The notes: generated by a model not told the origin, from the letters alone. Shown: positions 24,159-32,299, counted from the stretch's first letter. The stretch is 64,000 bases of DNA from JANRJY01 sp033763735 (GCA_033763735.1 JANRJY010000069.1:1-64000), one strand, 5' to 3'. Program-made: numbers and translations.

Positions 24159-24275
24159 TTGAATGTTGAATGTTGAATGTTGAATGTTGAATTGTAAATA
24201 GCGAATTATAATTAATTATTAACACATCTCACCATTTCACAAGTCTCACATGTCTCACCATTTCACAAGTCTCAC
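24159..24275. repeat. Simple tandem and direct repeats between the IMPase and aldolase genes
   Basis: Four full and one partial copies of TTGAATG run from 24159 to about 24192. Further on, a perfect 23-bp direct repeat occurs at 24227-24249 and 24253-24275, made of the units TCTCACCATTTCAC and AAGTCTCAC. Similar TCTCACAT strings precede the genes at 36235 and 42880, and TTGAATG-type strings recur near 28060, 29230 and 60470. A 78-codon frame through the repeat is not considered a gene. Confidence 0.75.
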
Positions 24276-24286
24276 CATTTAAGGCC

Positions 24287-25099
24287 TCACACCAAATTAT
24301 ACTTTTTTACTGCGTCAGTAGCTTTCATACCCTTTTTCACCACCTCACATAAAGCAGCTTGGAAAGCAGCAGGGTCAGCAACTTGAATGGCGTTTCTTCC
24401 GAAAACTACACCTTTGCAGCCATCTTCAATTTCTTTTTGAGCAAGTTGAAGAGCTTCCAATTGCGTAGGTGTTTTTTCGGCACCAAGCCCAAATATAGGT
24501 AATGGATTGCTTTCAACTACTTTTTTGAAGTCATGGGTATGAAATGTTTTAATCATATCGGCACCTATTTCGGTTATTACTCTGCATGACGAATATACTT
24601 GTTCGTGCATTTGTGCGGGTGTTAGTTTACCAAAACTTACCGGGAAAAATTCGCCAATTACGGGGATACCTAATTTTTCAGCTTCGTTCATTAATGCAGA
24701 ATACACAGCCACATTTTGAGTGTCCACGTTTTCATCACCGGTTCCAATAGTTAACGATATAAGCACTATTTCTGCACCATTAGCTACAGCCTGATCTATT
24801 TGTTGTAAGGCAACAGTAACTGCACGGTTGTAATTCCAGTGGAAGCAATAAATCGTACTCCAATTAATACGCACAATAGGCATAGGAGCACCTTTATAAT
24901 TAAAGGCATGACGTGTATGACGCAACATACCCGGACTTAATAGTACGCCATCAACACATGGGTTAATTTTTTCAGCTGTTTTAGTTAAGTCAATCATACC
25001 TGGAATAGGTCCATCAAAAAGACCATGGTCAAAAGCAACAATAACTGCATTTTCCCCTTTACTGAATAGTTTCTCGATTTTGAGTTGTTTTCCGTTCAT
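24287..25099 (-). CDS. DhnA/LsrF-type class I aldolase
   Basis: A 270-residue (beta/alpha)8 aldolase of the DeoC/FbaB/LacD superfamily. It opens with VIVAFDHGLFDGPIPG, where active-site Asp24 and His25 resemble FbaB/LsrF. INPCVDGVLLSPGML, VLISLTIGTGDENVD and VIGEFFPVSFG follow. The Schiff-base lysine is Lys184 in ADMIKTFHTHD. The C-terminal phosphate-binding loop is GVVFGRNAIQ. LsrF uses a related scaffold for phospho-AI-2, whereas others cleave ketose phosphates. Placement with an FGGY kinase and a DeoR gene suggests cleavage of a ketose 1-phosphate into DHAP and an aldehyde. The region upstream (25100-25250) is shared with the divergent DeoR gene and is full of TGTTTG-like repeats. Confidence 0.85.
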   Translation of the reverse strand: MNGKQLKIEKLFSKGENAVIVAFDHGLFDGPIPGMIDLTKTAEKINPCVDGVLLSPGMLRHTRHAFNYKGAPMPIVRINWSTIYCFHWNYNRAVTVALQQIDQAVANGAEIVLISLTIGTGDENVDTQNVAVYSALMNEAEKLGIPVIGEFFPVSFGKLTPAQMHEQVYSSCRVITEIGADMIKTFHTHDFKKVVESNPLPIFGLGAEKTPTQLEALQLAQKEIEDGCKGVVFGRNAIQVADPAAFQAALCEVVKKGMKATDAVKKYNLV

Positions 25100-25200
25100 T
25101 TAAATTATGTTTATATATGTTTGTTTAATATGTTTAATATTGTTCAAAATTAAATAAAACAATCAATAATACAAAATAATAATAAAAAAATGTAAAATAA

Positions 25201-25231
25201 TTTGTTTGATAATGTTTGTTTTGTAAATTTG
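25201..25231 (+). promoter_or_regulatory. DeoR promoter with overlapping TGTTTG repeats (candidate autoregulatory operator)
   Basis: TAAATTTG (25224-25231) is a good -7 box, with TTTG at 25201-25204 giving a 19-bp spacer. The divergent region 25108-25222 carries repeated TGTTTG/TGTTTA words (for example near 25108, 25118, 25130, 25204 and 25213). DeoR-family proteins bind repeated TGTTT-like half-sites, so the regulator probably controls both itself and the aldolase-phosphatase-kinase genes on the other strand. Confidence 0.5.
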
Positions 25232-25251
25232 AAACATCATTCATTAATTAT

Positions 25252-26016
25252 ATGCAAGGCGAAGAAAGAAAGCGAGCAATATTAAATAAGGTTCAAGAAT
25301 CTAAATCTGTAGAAGTAGAAGATCTTGCGATTGAGTTTAATGTGTCAACTATGACCATTCGTAGGGATTTGGCTGAGTTGGATAAAAAAGGACTTTTAGT
25401 AAGAACACATGGAGGCGCGTTAAAAACCGAGAACGAAATTAATGTGTTTTCGAACTTTGATTTGAGAATTGGGGATAATAAAGAAAAGAAAATCGAGATA
25501 TGTAAAATTGCTGCCAGATTCATTCAGGATAATGATATATTGTTTTTGGACTGTGGAAGTACATTATTTCACTTAAGCACTTTAATGGGTAATTTCAAAA
25601 ACCTTCGAGTGATCACCAATTCACTACCAATTGTTTCGGAACTATTGAACTATCCCAATATTAAAGTGAATTTGATTGGTGGTGAGATGGACCCAAACCG
25701 AAAAGCTACTTATGGAAGAATTTCTTCTGAAAATATTCAGGAGTATCATGCCACCAAAGCATTTGTGGGTGCGGATGGCGTCTCTATTACTGGTGGAATT
25801 AGTTCATATGATGAAAAAGAAAGCACCATTACTAAGTCATTTATTGCCAATGCAGACAAAGTCTTTCTGCTATGCGATTCAACAAAATTGGAGAAAAATT
25901 CATTCGTGAAGTTTGCATCAATTCAAAATATTGACTGCCTTATTACCGATTCTAAGGCATCGAAAGAGCATATTTCATTGTATGCAAATAATAATATCAA
26001 AATAGTTTATTCATAA
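25252..26016 (+). CDS. DeoR-family transcriptional regulator 1
   Basis: A 254-residue repressor started at ATG 25252. The N-terminal winged HTH (about 4-57) contains VEVEDLAIEFNVSTMTIRRD and the signature LAELDKKGLLVRTHGGAL. The C-terminal DeoRC sugar-phosphate sensor (about 75-245) has FLDCGSTLFHLS, VITNSLPIVSEL, NLIGGEMDPNRKATYG, FVGADGVS and VFLLCDSTKLEKNSFVKFA. Effectors of this family are phosphorylated sugars. Divergent from the aldolase, it likely represses the catabolic genes until the kinase product accumulates. Its last 10 bases overlap the convergent YoeB-like toxin gene. It is a paralogue of the regulator at 46220. Confidence 0.92.
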   Translation: MQGEERKRAILNKVQESKSVEVEDLAIEFNVSTMTIRRDLAELDKKGLLVRTHGGALKTENEINVFSNFDLRIGDNKEKKIEICKIAARFIQDNDILFLDCGSTLFHLSTLMGNFKNLRVITNSLPIVSELLNYPNIKVNLIGGEMDPNRKATYGRISSENIQEYHATKAFVGADGVSITGGISSYDEKESTITKSFIANADKVFLLCDSTKLEKNSFVKFASIQNIDCLITDSKASKEHISLYANNNIKIVYS

Positions 26017-26264
26017 TGGTATTTGCAGGAAATAATTATGATTTGTTTTTCTTCAACTTTATAAATAAGTCGATGTTCGTCTGTAATTCTTCGAGACCAA
26101 AGACCTTTAAGATTATGTTTCAAAGGTTCAGGTTTTCCGATGCCTTCAAACGGGCTTTTTTTTATTTCTTTGATAAGCTTAAGAATTTTAGAAGCAATTT
26201 TTCTATCAACCAAAACCCACTCTTCCAATTGGTTAAGTGCCAAATCTTCAAATATTGCGGTCAT
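26007..26264 (-). CDS. YoeB-family mRNA endonuclease toxin
   Basis: An 85-residue RelE-superfamily toxin with every key YoeB residue at its usual number: Glu46 (KPEPL), Arg65 (DEHRLIYKV), His83 and Tyr84 (KYHYE at the C-terminus). YoeB-type toxins cut mRNA at the ribosomal A site. The ATG at 26264 overlaps the antitoxin stop (4 bp), the standard translational coupling. It ends inside the 3' end of the convergent DeoR gene. It appears intact. Confidence 0.93.
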   Translation of the reverse strand: MTAIFEDLALNQLEEWVLVDRKIASKILKLIKEIKKSPFEGIGKPEPLKHNLKGLWSRRITDEHRLIYKVEEKQIIIISCKYHYE

Positions 26265-26512
26265 AAATCTATGCCTCTTTCCCTTGCAAAATTTTCTATA
26301 TCTACCTCTATTAACTTAGCAGTGCCGTTATCAATCTTTTCAATAGCATCTAATAAATGCTTAGCATTTGCAGGGTTCGACAGCAAATATTCGGTTGTGT
26401 CCATTTCTTCTTCCACATTGACACGCACATTTTTATCGCCATACATGGTTTTGATAGCACTTAAAAAATTTTCGTCCAATTCATTTGCTTTGCCAGTGAA
26501 TGTTAAGTCCAT
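26261..26512 (-). CDS. YefM/Phd-like antitoxin
   Basis: An 83-residue partner of the YoeB-like toxin. The sequence is acidic, with an N-terminal strand region (MDLTFTGKANELDENFLSAI), a helix with NPANAKHLLDAIEKIDNGTA near 48-67 and a toxin-wrapping tail (LIEVDIENFARERGIDL). It differs from canonical E. coli YefM, but its position, size and 4-bp overlap with an intact YoeB gene make the antitoxin role likely. Antitoxins of this kind neutralise the toxin and repress the pair's promoter, which must lie in 26513-26600. Confidence 0.85.
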   Translation of the reverse strand: MDLTFTGKANELDENFLSAIKTMYGDKNVRVNVEEEMDTTEYLLSNPANAKHLLDAIEKIDNGTAKLIEVDIENFARERGIDL

Positions 26513-26623
26513 ATCATTTAGAAATTACATACACAAATTTAACCATAATATAACTCTTTTCAAAGCAAATAGCAATCCAACAATTATTCAATATTTAGCA
26601 TTCAAAATTTAACATTTACTAAT

Positions 26624-28054
26624 ATGTACGAAACACTCACAATACCAGATTTAAAAAATAGACATTCCGGTTTTCCTGCTGAAGACAAAAACTGGTGGAA
26701 GGAATCGGCACAGGGATTACCACACTTAATCACTGAATTGCCCGGTCCTAAGTCCAAAGTGACACATGCCAATGCTGCCAAATATATGAAAGGGCTAAGC
26801 TCACAAGTAACCTTATTTCCGGTTGCATTTGACAAAGGATATGGTGTGATGTTGCAAGATGTGGATGGAAATAAATACTTGGATTTCAGCTCAGGAATAT
26901 ATGTTACTTCTTTGGGGCATTGTCATCCTAAAATATCGGAAGCCGTTTCATATTATGCCAAAACGTTAATGAACTGTCATGATTTTTCTACCACAGTAAA
27001 AGAAATATTATTGGAGAAAATGGCCTCCGTACTTCCAAAAGGACTTAATCAGGTGCAATTGTATTCGGATGGAACGGCTGCTGTTGAAGCAGGGTTAAGA
27101 GCATGTCGTGCCATCAATGGTAAACATGAATTTCTGGGATTTTTCAGAGATTTTCATGGCAAAACCATGGGTGCAGTAAGTGCCGCACAAATGATTAGAG
27201 GAGACGTATTCAGCTACGGTCCAACACGTGCCCCCGGTTTCTATATGATGCCAAAACCGGATCCATACAGACCGTTGTTCAAAAAAGCAGATGGAACTAT
27301 CGATACAGATGCGTATATCGCTTTCTACGATGAGTTTTTCAGAGAGTCGACAGTTGGGAATGTAACCGCGGTGATATTGGAACCGGTACAAGGATGGGCA
27401 GGATCTATATTTGCTCCGGATGATTTCATTCCTAAATTAAGAAAATGGTGTGATAAGAAAGGAATATTATTGTTTGCTGATGAGGTATTGGCAGGAATGG
27501 GACGTACAGGTGAATGGATGACCATGAATCACTACAATACCGTGCCTGATGTAATTACGTTTGGAAAATCATTTGGAAACGGATTCCCTGTAACAGCGAT
27601 GGTTGTGAAGGAAGAATACGGAGATGCTATCAATAAAATATCCGCTTCCAGCTCTTATGGTGGTAACCCAATGGCTTGTGCTGCTGCGTTGGCATCTATT
27701 GAAGTGATTCAGGAAGAGCAATTACTTGAAAATGTGCGCAAAGTAGGGGCATATTTCATGAAGAGAATGAACGAAATGAAAGCAAAACACCCAATTATAG
27801 GTGATGTGAAAGGTAAAGGATTCTTATTAGGGATTGAGTTGGTGAAGGACAAAAATACAAAAGAGCCATTTGACGAAGCAGGCAAGTTGGTGTACCAAAA
27901 AGCATTCCGCAAAGGACTTGCATGGATTCCAGCCGGACACATATTGCGTATGTCGCCTCCATTGATTATGGATGAAGAATATGCCGAAAAAGGTCTTCAA
28001 ATGATCGAGGAAAGCATTTGGGAGGTGGAAAAGGAATTTGGGTATGTGAATTGA
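26624..28054 (+). CDS. Class III PLP-dependent aminotransferase
   Basis: A 476-residue fold-type I aminotransferase. Hallmarks: DGNKYLDFSSGIYVTSLGHC, the SDGTAAVEAGLRACR region, FHGKTMGAVSA, VILEPVQGWAG, LLFADEVLAGMGRTGEW (Asp contacting PLP), and the Schiff-base Lys near residue 314 in VITFGKSFGNGFP. The family includes GABA, ornithine and beta-alanine:pyruvate transaminases. Its place at the head of the plus-strand carbohydrate run suggests an amino sugar or amino-alcohol substrate, but this is only context. A TA pair precedes it on the other strand, and the leader (26513-26623) is AT-rich with CATTCAAAATTTAACATT-type repeats. Confidence 0.88.
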   Translation: MYETLTIPDLKNRHSGFPAEDKNWWKESAQGLPHLITELPGPKSKVTHANAAKYMKGLSSQVTLFPVAFDKGYGVMLQDVDGNKYLDFSSGIYVTSLGHCHPKISEAVSYYAKTLMNCHDFSTTVKEILLEKMASVLPKGLNQVQLYSDGTAAVEAGLRACRAINGKHEFLGFFRDFHGKTMGAVSAAQMIRGDVFSYGPTRAPGFYMMPKPDPYRPLFKKADGTIDTDAYIAFYDEFFRESTVGNVTAVILEPVQGWAGSIFAPDDFIPKLRKWCDKKGILLFADEVLAGMGRTGEWMTMNHYNTVPDVITFGKSFGNGFPVTAMVVKEEYGDAINKISASSSYGGNPMACAAALASIEVIQEEQLLENVRKVGAYFMKRMNEMKAKHPIIGDVKGKGFLLGIELVKDKNTKEPFDEAGKLVYQKAFRKGLAWIPAGHILRMSPPLIMDEEYAEKGLQMIEESIWEVEKEFGYVN

Positions 28055-28113
28055 AATGATTGAATTTTGAATGATTGAGTATTGAATATTAAAACCAATC
28101 AAAAATCAAATTA

Positions 28114-28488
28114 ATGAAAGATATACAGTTTATTGAATCATGTAAGCTCAGAACCAAACAAATTGCTGTTCGTGTAATCAAATTAGTTCAAAAACTAGAT
28201 AAAACTGATGAAGCAAAAATTATTGGAAAGCAAATTCTGCGATCTTCAACATCAGTTGGTGCAAATTATAGAGCTGCTTGCAGAGCTAGAAGTCAGGCCG
28301 AATATTATGCTAAAATCAGCATTGTAATAGAAGAGTTGGATGAAACGCTTTATTGGTTTGAGCTATTAATTGAAACTGGAATTGTAAAGGAAAATCAGCT
28401 TTCAGACTTAATAAATGAAAGTACAGAACTTTTAATGATATTCTCTAAATCCAGAAAAACTTTAAATGAATCATTAAAAAATACCTAA
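28114..28488 (+). CDS. Four-helix-bundle protein (S23/Avd-like), copy 1
   Basis: A 124-residue all-helical protein of the family first seen as the 23S rRNA intervening-sequence protein. Hallmarks: SCKLRTKQIAVRVIKLVQKL, then LRSSTSVGANYRAACRARSQ and IVIEELDETLYWFELLIETG. The same fold is used by Avd proteins of diversity-generating retroelements, but no reverse transcriptase is present here. Functions in Bacteroidetes are unknown. It is about two-thirds identical to copy 2 at 29411. TTGAATGATTGA-type repeats lie immediately upstream (28056-28082), and its TAA shares a base with the ATG of the next gene. Confidence 0.88.
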   Translation: MKDIQFIESCKLRTKQIAVRVIKLVQKLDKTDEAKIIGKQILRSSTSVGANYRAACRARSQAEYYAKISIVIEELDETLYWFELLIETGIVKENQLSDLINESTELLMIFSKSRKTLNESLKNT

Positions 28489-29222
28489 TGAAACTAAATG
28501 TAAATTCTAATTCCTTATTCAATAATTCAATCATTCAGTACTCAATCATTTTCTTGTTCATAATTAATTCAGCCATGTCCCAACCCACCTCCACCATTCG
28601 TCTTGCCTGGAAAGAAATATTCATAGAGCAATCGGAAATAATGTATCAATCCAATACCATTACTGCCGAAAATTTCAAAAAAGACTGGGATATTAAGTCC
28701 GGTGAATGGAAAGTTGAGGATGGCTGGATGACCGGTAAAAATCCGGAAAACATGCCAGGGATGGTAGTTTCCAAAGGCGACTATTTTGGAAATGTAATGA
28801 TTGAATTTGAAGCACGCAATGTATTGCCTAGCACCCACGACATTGATGTGATGTGGAACGGCACCTGGGACGACAAACTGAACAAACGAGGTATCGCTTA
28901 TGTGGCAGGGGTTCAAGGTTGGTGGGAAGGAAAAGTAGGTATTGAGAAATCGCCTGAATACAAATTCCTGAGCGCCACCCAAATATTCAAGTATGAACCC
29001 GGTAAAATATACAAAATCATTGCTGGAAGCATTGATGGGCATTGTTTCATTGTGGTAGATGGCAAAATAGTATTGGAAACCACAGATCTGGATCCGATTG
29101 ATGTAAGCAAAAACGGAAAAGTAGGTTTCGAAGCCTATGCAAGCTGGATACAGGTACGCAATGTGAAGGTTCGTAAAATCAACTGGAAACCTTTGAATTT
29201 GAGGTATGAGAAGCAGTTTTAA
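28488..29222 (+). CDS. Secreted jelly-roll (LamG/DUF1080-like) protein
   Basis: A 244-residue protein. The N-terminus (about 1-32) is an unusual signal peptide containing NSIIQYSIIFLFIINSAMSQ, encoded by a dispersed ATTCAATCATT repeat. The body reads as a concanavalin-like beta sandwich: DWDIKSGEWKVEDGWMTGKN, FGNVMIEFEARNV, GKIYKIIAGSIDGHCFIVVD and VGFEAYASWIQVRNVKVR. Such domains in carbohydrate islands bind or cleave glycans; I cannot assign a catalytic residue. It is coupled to the four-helix-bundle gene by a TAATG overlap. The nearest relation in the window may be the DUF1080 protein at 54504. Confidence 0.65.
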   Translation: MKLNVNSNSLFNNSIIQYSIIFLFIINSAMSQPTSTIRLAWKEIFIEQSEIMYQSNTITAENFKKDWDIKSGEWKVEDGWMTGKNPENMPGMVVSKGDYFGNVMIEFEARNVLPSTHDIDVMWNGTWDDKLNKRGIAYVAGVQGWWEGKVGIEKSPEYKFLSATQIFKYEPGKIYKIIAGSIDGHCFIVVDGKIVLETTDLDPIDVSKNGKVGFEAYASWIQVRNVKVRKINWKPLNLRYEKQF

Positions 29223-29410
29223 AGAGCAAATGATTGAATGATTGAATTTTGAATGATTGAATAAAAACCAGTGTTTGGATATGTTTAGATTTATTTGATT
29301 TTAGCTAAAGACCTCGTGAATTTTAAATGAAATTTTAATGGACAGCATTACAAGCAAATTGCACACATTTATTCAATCATTGAATCATTCAAAACTCAAT
29401 CATTAAAATT

Positions 29411-29785
29411 ATGAAGGATATAGAATTTATAGAATCCTGTAAAAAAAGAACTAAGGACATTGCAATTAGAATCATAAATCTTGTTCAAAAAATAAATAAA
29501 AATGATGAATCAAGAATAATTTCAAAGCATCTTTTAAGATGTGCAACTTCTGTAGGTGCAAATTACAGAGCAGCTTGCCGAGCAAGAAGTCAAGCAGAAT
29601 ACTATTCCAAAATTAGTATTGTAATAGAAGAATTAGATGAAACTCTTTTTTGGATGGAATTACTAATTGAATCAGGGATAGTTAAGGAAAATATGCTGGT
29701 TGACTTAATGAAAGAGTGCAATGAACTACTTAAGATTTTCGCAAAATCTCGAAAAACATTAAATGAAAAATTCACTAAAAATTGA
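29411..29785 (+). CDS. Four-helix-bundle protein (S23/Avd-like), copy 2
   Basis: A 124-residue paralogue of the product at 28114, with the same block SVGANYRAACRARSQAEYY and IVIEELDETLFWMELLIESG. Differences are spread along the protein, so the duplication is not recent. ATTCAATCATTGAATCATTC-like repeats precede it (29370-29404) and follow it (29785-29812), mirroring the surroundings of copy 1. Such genes seem to settle in intergenic DNA without tie to their neighbours. The spacer 29223-29410 contains these repeats and no other gene. Confidence 0.88.
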   Translation: MKDIEFIESCKKRTKDIAIRIINLVQKINKNDESRIISKHLLRCATSVGANYRAACRARSQAEYYSKISIVIEELDETLFWMELLIESGIVKENMLVDLMKECNELLKIFAKSRKTLNEKFTKN

Positions 29786-29815
29786 TTCAATCATTCAAAA
29801 CTCTATCATTCTACT

Positions 29816-30766
29816 ATGAAAAGAAGAAATTTTATCTCTGCAACTACTGCACTATCTGCACTTTCGGTATCGGGTTTTGCATCTTCATCATCTATAGCAC
29901 AAACGGATTCGAAACGCTTCCAATCAGGCAAAAGCCCTTGGCCTATTTGTTTGGACACTGCAACCATAAAACCTGCGGATGGTCTATTGAAAAAAGTAGA
30001 AATAGCTGCTGCTGCCGGATATGATGCCATCGAACCATGGGATTGGGAATTGGAAGAATATGAGAAGAAAAACGGAAAAGGAAGCCTCAAAGAATTAGCG
30101 AAAATCATTCAATCAAAAGGACTTTTTGTGCCTAGCATGATTGGACTTTGGGGATGTCTGCAACCCACCAAAGAATTGTTTGAAAAGAATTTACCTGCCA
30201 CACGCAACCGTATGCGTATGGCAGCGGAGATTGGTTGTGCGCATGTACAAGCGATACCTAACGAAATCGGAGCGAATTTCGATGCTGTTTTTGCTGCCAA
30301 ATGCTATCGTCAGTTGTTAGAAATAGGAATAAATGAGTTTGGGATTATTCCTTCTTTGGTTTTTGTAAAATATTTCCCTCTCAAAACGATGGGACAAGCT
30401 GCACAAGTGGCACTGGACGCTGATCATCCCAAAGCTAAAATCATTCCCGATGTGTTTCATATGTACATTAGTGAAGGGAATTTTGAAGGATTGAAATTGT
30501 TAAATGGAAGTATTCATGCCATTTTTCAATTCAACGATGCCCCCAAAAACATGAAAAGAGAAGACATGGGTGACAAAGACCGCGTTTTCCCAGGAGATGG
30601 AATTCTGCCCCTGACAACCATACTTAAAGACTTAAAAGCAAGTGGCTTTAAAGGATGTGTTTCGTTGGAATTATACAACGAAGAATATTACAAACAGGAC
30701 CTGTTGCAAGTGGCTAAAACGGGATTGCAAAAAACATTAGAAGTAATTCAAAAAGCAGGTGTCTAA
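29816..30766 (+). CDS. Exported sugar phosphate isomerase/epimerase-like TIM-barrel protein
   Basis: A 316-residue protein with a twin-arginine-type leader (MKRRNFISATTALSALSVSG). A xylose-isomerase-like TIM barrel follows: YDAIEPWDWELEEYEKK, MIGLWGCLQPTKE, AAEIGCAHVQAIPNEIG, KIIPDVFHMYISEGNFEGL and GCVSLELYNEEYYKQDLLQV. The last motif supplies the metal-binding Glu seen in hydroxypyruvate isomerase-like enzymes. Exported members are common in Bacteroidetes sugar clusters, and their substrates are mostly unknown. It precedes the lipoprotein at 30782 by 15 bp, and probably starts the transcription unit that includes GH28 and GH78-like enzymes. Confidence 0.82.
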   Translation: MKRRNFISATTALSALSVSGFASSSSIAQTDSKRFQSGKSPWPICLDTATIKPADGLLKKVEIAAAAGYDAIEPWDWELEEYEKKNGKGSLKELAKIIQSKGLFVPSMIGLWGCLQPTKELFEKNLPATRNRMRMAAEIGCAHVQAIPNEIGANFDAVFAAKCYRQLLEIGINEFGIIPSLVFVKYFPLKTMGQAAQVALDADHPKAKIIPDVFHMYISEGNFEGLKLLNGSIHAIFQFNDAPKNMKREDMGDKDRVFPGDGILPLTTILKDLKASGFKGCVSLELYNEEYYKQDLLQVAKTGLQKTLEVIQKAGV

Positions 30767-30781
30767 CTAGAAAAAATATCC

Positions 30782-32299
30782 ATGAAAAAAACTATGCGCT
30801 ACGCTTCTCTATTTCACACTCTTTCGATGATCCTAGTCGTAGGTTTATTGATTTTTTCTTGTTCCCAAAAGAAGCAAGATAAAGACTCAAGCAATCCCAT
30901 AGTACTTGAAAATCAAAAAGAAGGAACCACCGATTGGCTCATTAAAGTTGCTTATGACAGCACCGGTTTTAAACCGGACGAACATATATTTAGAAGACGT
31001 AAGGCTATTGAAGCATTTTGCTCTCAAGCATATTATGTACCGGGCGATACGTTGAAAATTTTTATCAGTACTGATCCGGCTTCTGACTATAGTTTACAAA
31101 TATTTCGAATGGGTTACTATCAGGGTAAAGGAGGTAGACTTATTGAAAGTTCAGGCACCTCCACCGGTATCACCCAATCAATGCCCGATATTGATCCAAA
31201 AACAAATCTACTTGAATGCAAATGGGCGCTTTCTTATTCCAAAATTATCCCTACTAATTGGCTAAGTGGTGTTTATCTAGGTAAACTTACCTCATTGAAG
31301 GACAGCAGTCAATCCTATTGCATTTTCATTATTCAGGATGGACGCAAAGCAGATATAAATTTCCAATGTTCGGACTTGACCTGGCAAGCATACAATCGTT
31401 GGCCCTATTGGCATAGCATGTACGATGAGGGTCATAATCCATGGGTAAATACCAACGGTGCTGTTATAAGTTTTGACAGACCTTATGCCCTCTATACCAA
31501 TGGACTTCCAACAGACTTCAGTCCACTGACTAATGGGAGTGGAGAATTTCTGAGATGGGAATTTCCATTGAGTTTCTGGTTAGAAAAAGAAGGATACGAT
31601 GTTACCTATACCTCCAATATTAATACCCAATCACTCACTCATAACTTACTCAATACCAAAATATTTCTATCAGTAGCGCATGATGAATACTGGACACCTC
31701 AAATGTATGCTAATGTTAAAAATGCGAGAGACAATGGGCTTAACTTATTCTTCCTAAGCGGAAACTCACTTGATGGAACTGTTTACTTAATACCATCGAC
31801 TGATGGACGCCCCAATCGCATTACTGGACGACTTCCTCAGCGTGAATTTGATAATGAGCAACACCTCATGGGAGCATCCTCCTATGGCGTAGGATATACT
31901 GATTGGGTAGTAAAAAATGCTAATCATTGGATATATGAAGGAACAGGGCTTAAAGACAACGATACAATCAAAGACTTGGTAGGATGGGAATACCATGGCT
32001 TGCCTCTGACAGACTCATTTAATATTCAGGTATTGGCACAATCAGCCATAAAACCCAATGTTTATAAGGCAGCAGATGCTCTGGACCATGCAGCTACAAT
32101 TTATACACTGAGCGGTGGAAATTTTGTATTCAATGCCGGCTCATGCTGGTGGCCTTTGGCAATAGATTCACCTCCCGGCAAACAAAATCCAGTGAATAAC
32201 CAAGGAGAAAGAGGAAAAACCACCTTGGACTTTTCCAAACCCAATGGGTATGTGCAACAAATGACAAAAAATCTGATTAGTAAAGCGTTGAAAAAATAA
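30782..32299 (+). CDS. Lipoprotein related to N,N-dimethylformamidase beta subunit
   Basis: A 505-residue lipoprotein, lipobox cysteine 27 (LLIFSCSQK). Segments typical of the N,N-dimethylformamidase large-subunit C-terminal family: YSLQIFRMGYYQGKGGR, NWLSGVYLGKLT, LTWQAYNRWPYW, VISFDRPY, FWLEKEGYDVTYTSNIN, and KIFLSVAHDEYWTPQM near residue 295. The true enzyme hydrolyses dimethylformamide with an iron centre, whereas lipoprotein relatives in polysaccharide clusters have no assigned reaction. Hydrolysis of N-substituted or acylated sugars is possible but speculative. It sits in a run with two Tat-leader proteins. Confidence 0.72.
   Translation: MKKTMRYASLFHTLSMILVVGLLIFSCSQKKQDKDSSNPIVLENQKEGTTDWLIKVAYDSTGFKPDEHIFRRRKAIEAFCSQAYYVPGDTLKIFISTDPASDYSLQIFRMGYYQGKGGRLIESSGTSTGITQSMPDIDPKTNLLECKWALSYSKIIPTNWLSGVYLGKLTSLKDSSQSYCIFIIQDGRKADINFQCSDLTWQAYNRWPYWHSMYDEGHNPWVNTNGAVISFDRPYALYTNGLPTDFSPLTNGSGEFLRWEFPLSFWLEKEGYDVTYTSNINTQSLTHNLLNTKIFLSVAHDEYWTPQMYANVKNARDNGLNLFFLSGNSLDGTVYLIPSTDGRPNRITGRLPQREFDNEQHLMGASSYGVGYTDWVVKNANHWIYEGTGLKDNDTIKDLVGWEYHGLPLTDSFNIQVLAQSAIKPNVYKAADALDHAATIYTLSGGNFVFNAGSCWWPLAIDSPPGKQNPVNNQGERGKTTLDFSKPNGYVQQMTKNLISKALKK

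Noticed and set aside
23989..24225. 78-codon minus-strand frame overlapping the IMPase start
   Set aside because: It consists of repeat-derived residues (FNIQHSTFNIQHS) plus an out-of-frame piece of the phosphatase gene.
24159..24275. CRISPR-like short repeats
   Set aside because: Units are 7 bp tandem copies and a 23-bp pair with a 3-bp gap. There are no unique spacers of regular length and no cas genes in the window.
21860..25099. AI-2 (lsr) uptake and processing system, from FGGY kinase plus LsrF-like aldolase
   Set aside because: No LsrB/ABC transporter, LsrR or LsrG is present. The regulator is DeoR-type and the neighbours are pectin enzymes, so a sugar route is more likely.
28114..29785. 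Diversity-generating retroelement suggested by Avd-like genes
   Set aside because: No reverse transcriptase, template repeat or variable-repeat target gene was found. The S23-type family is common without retroelements.
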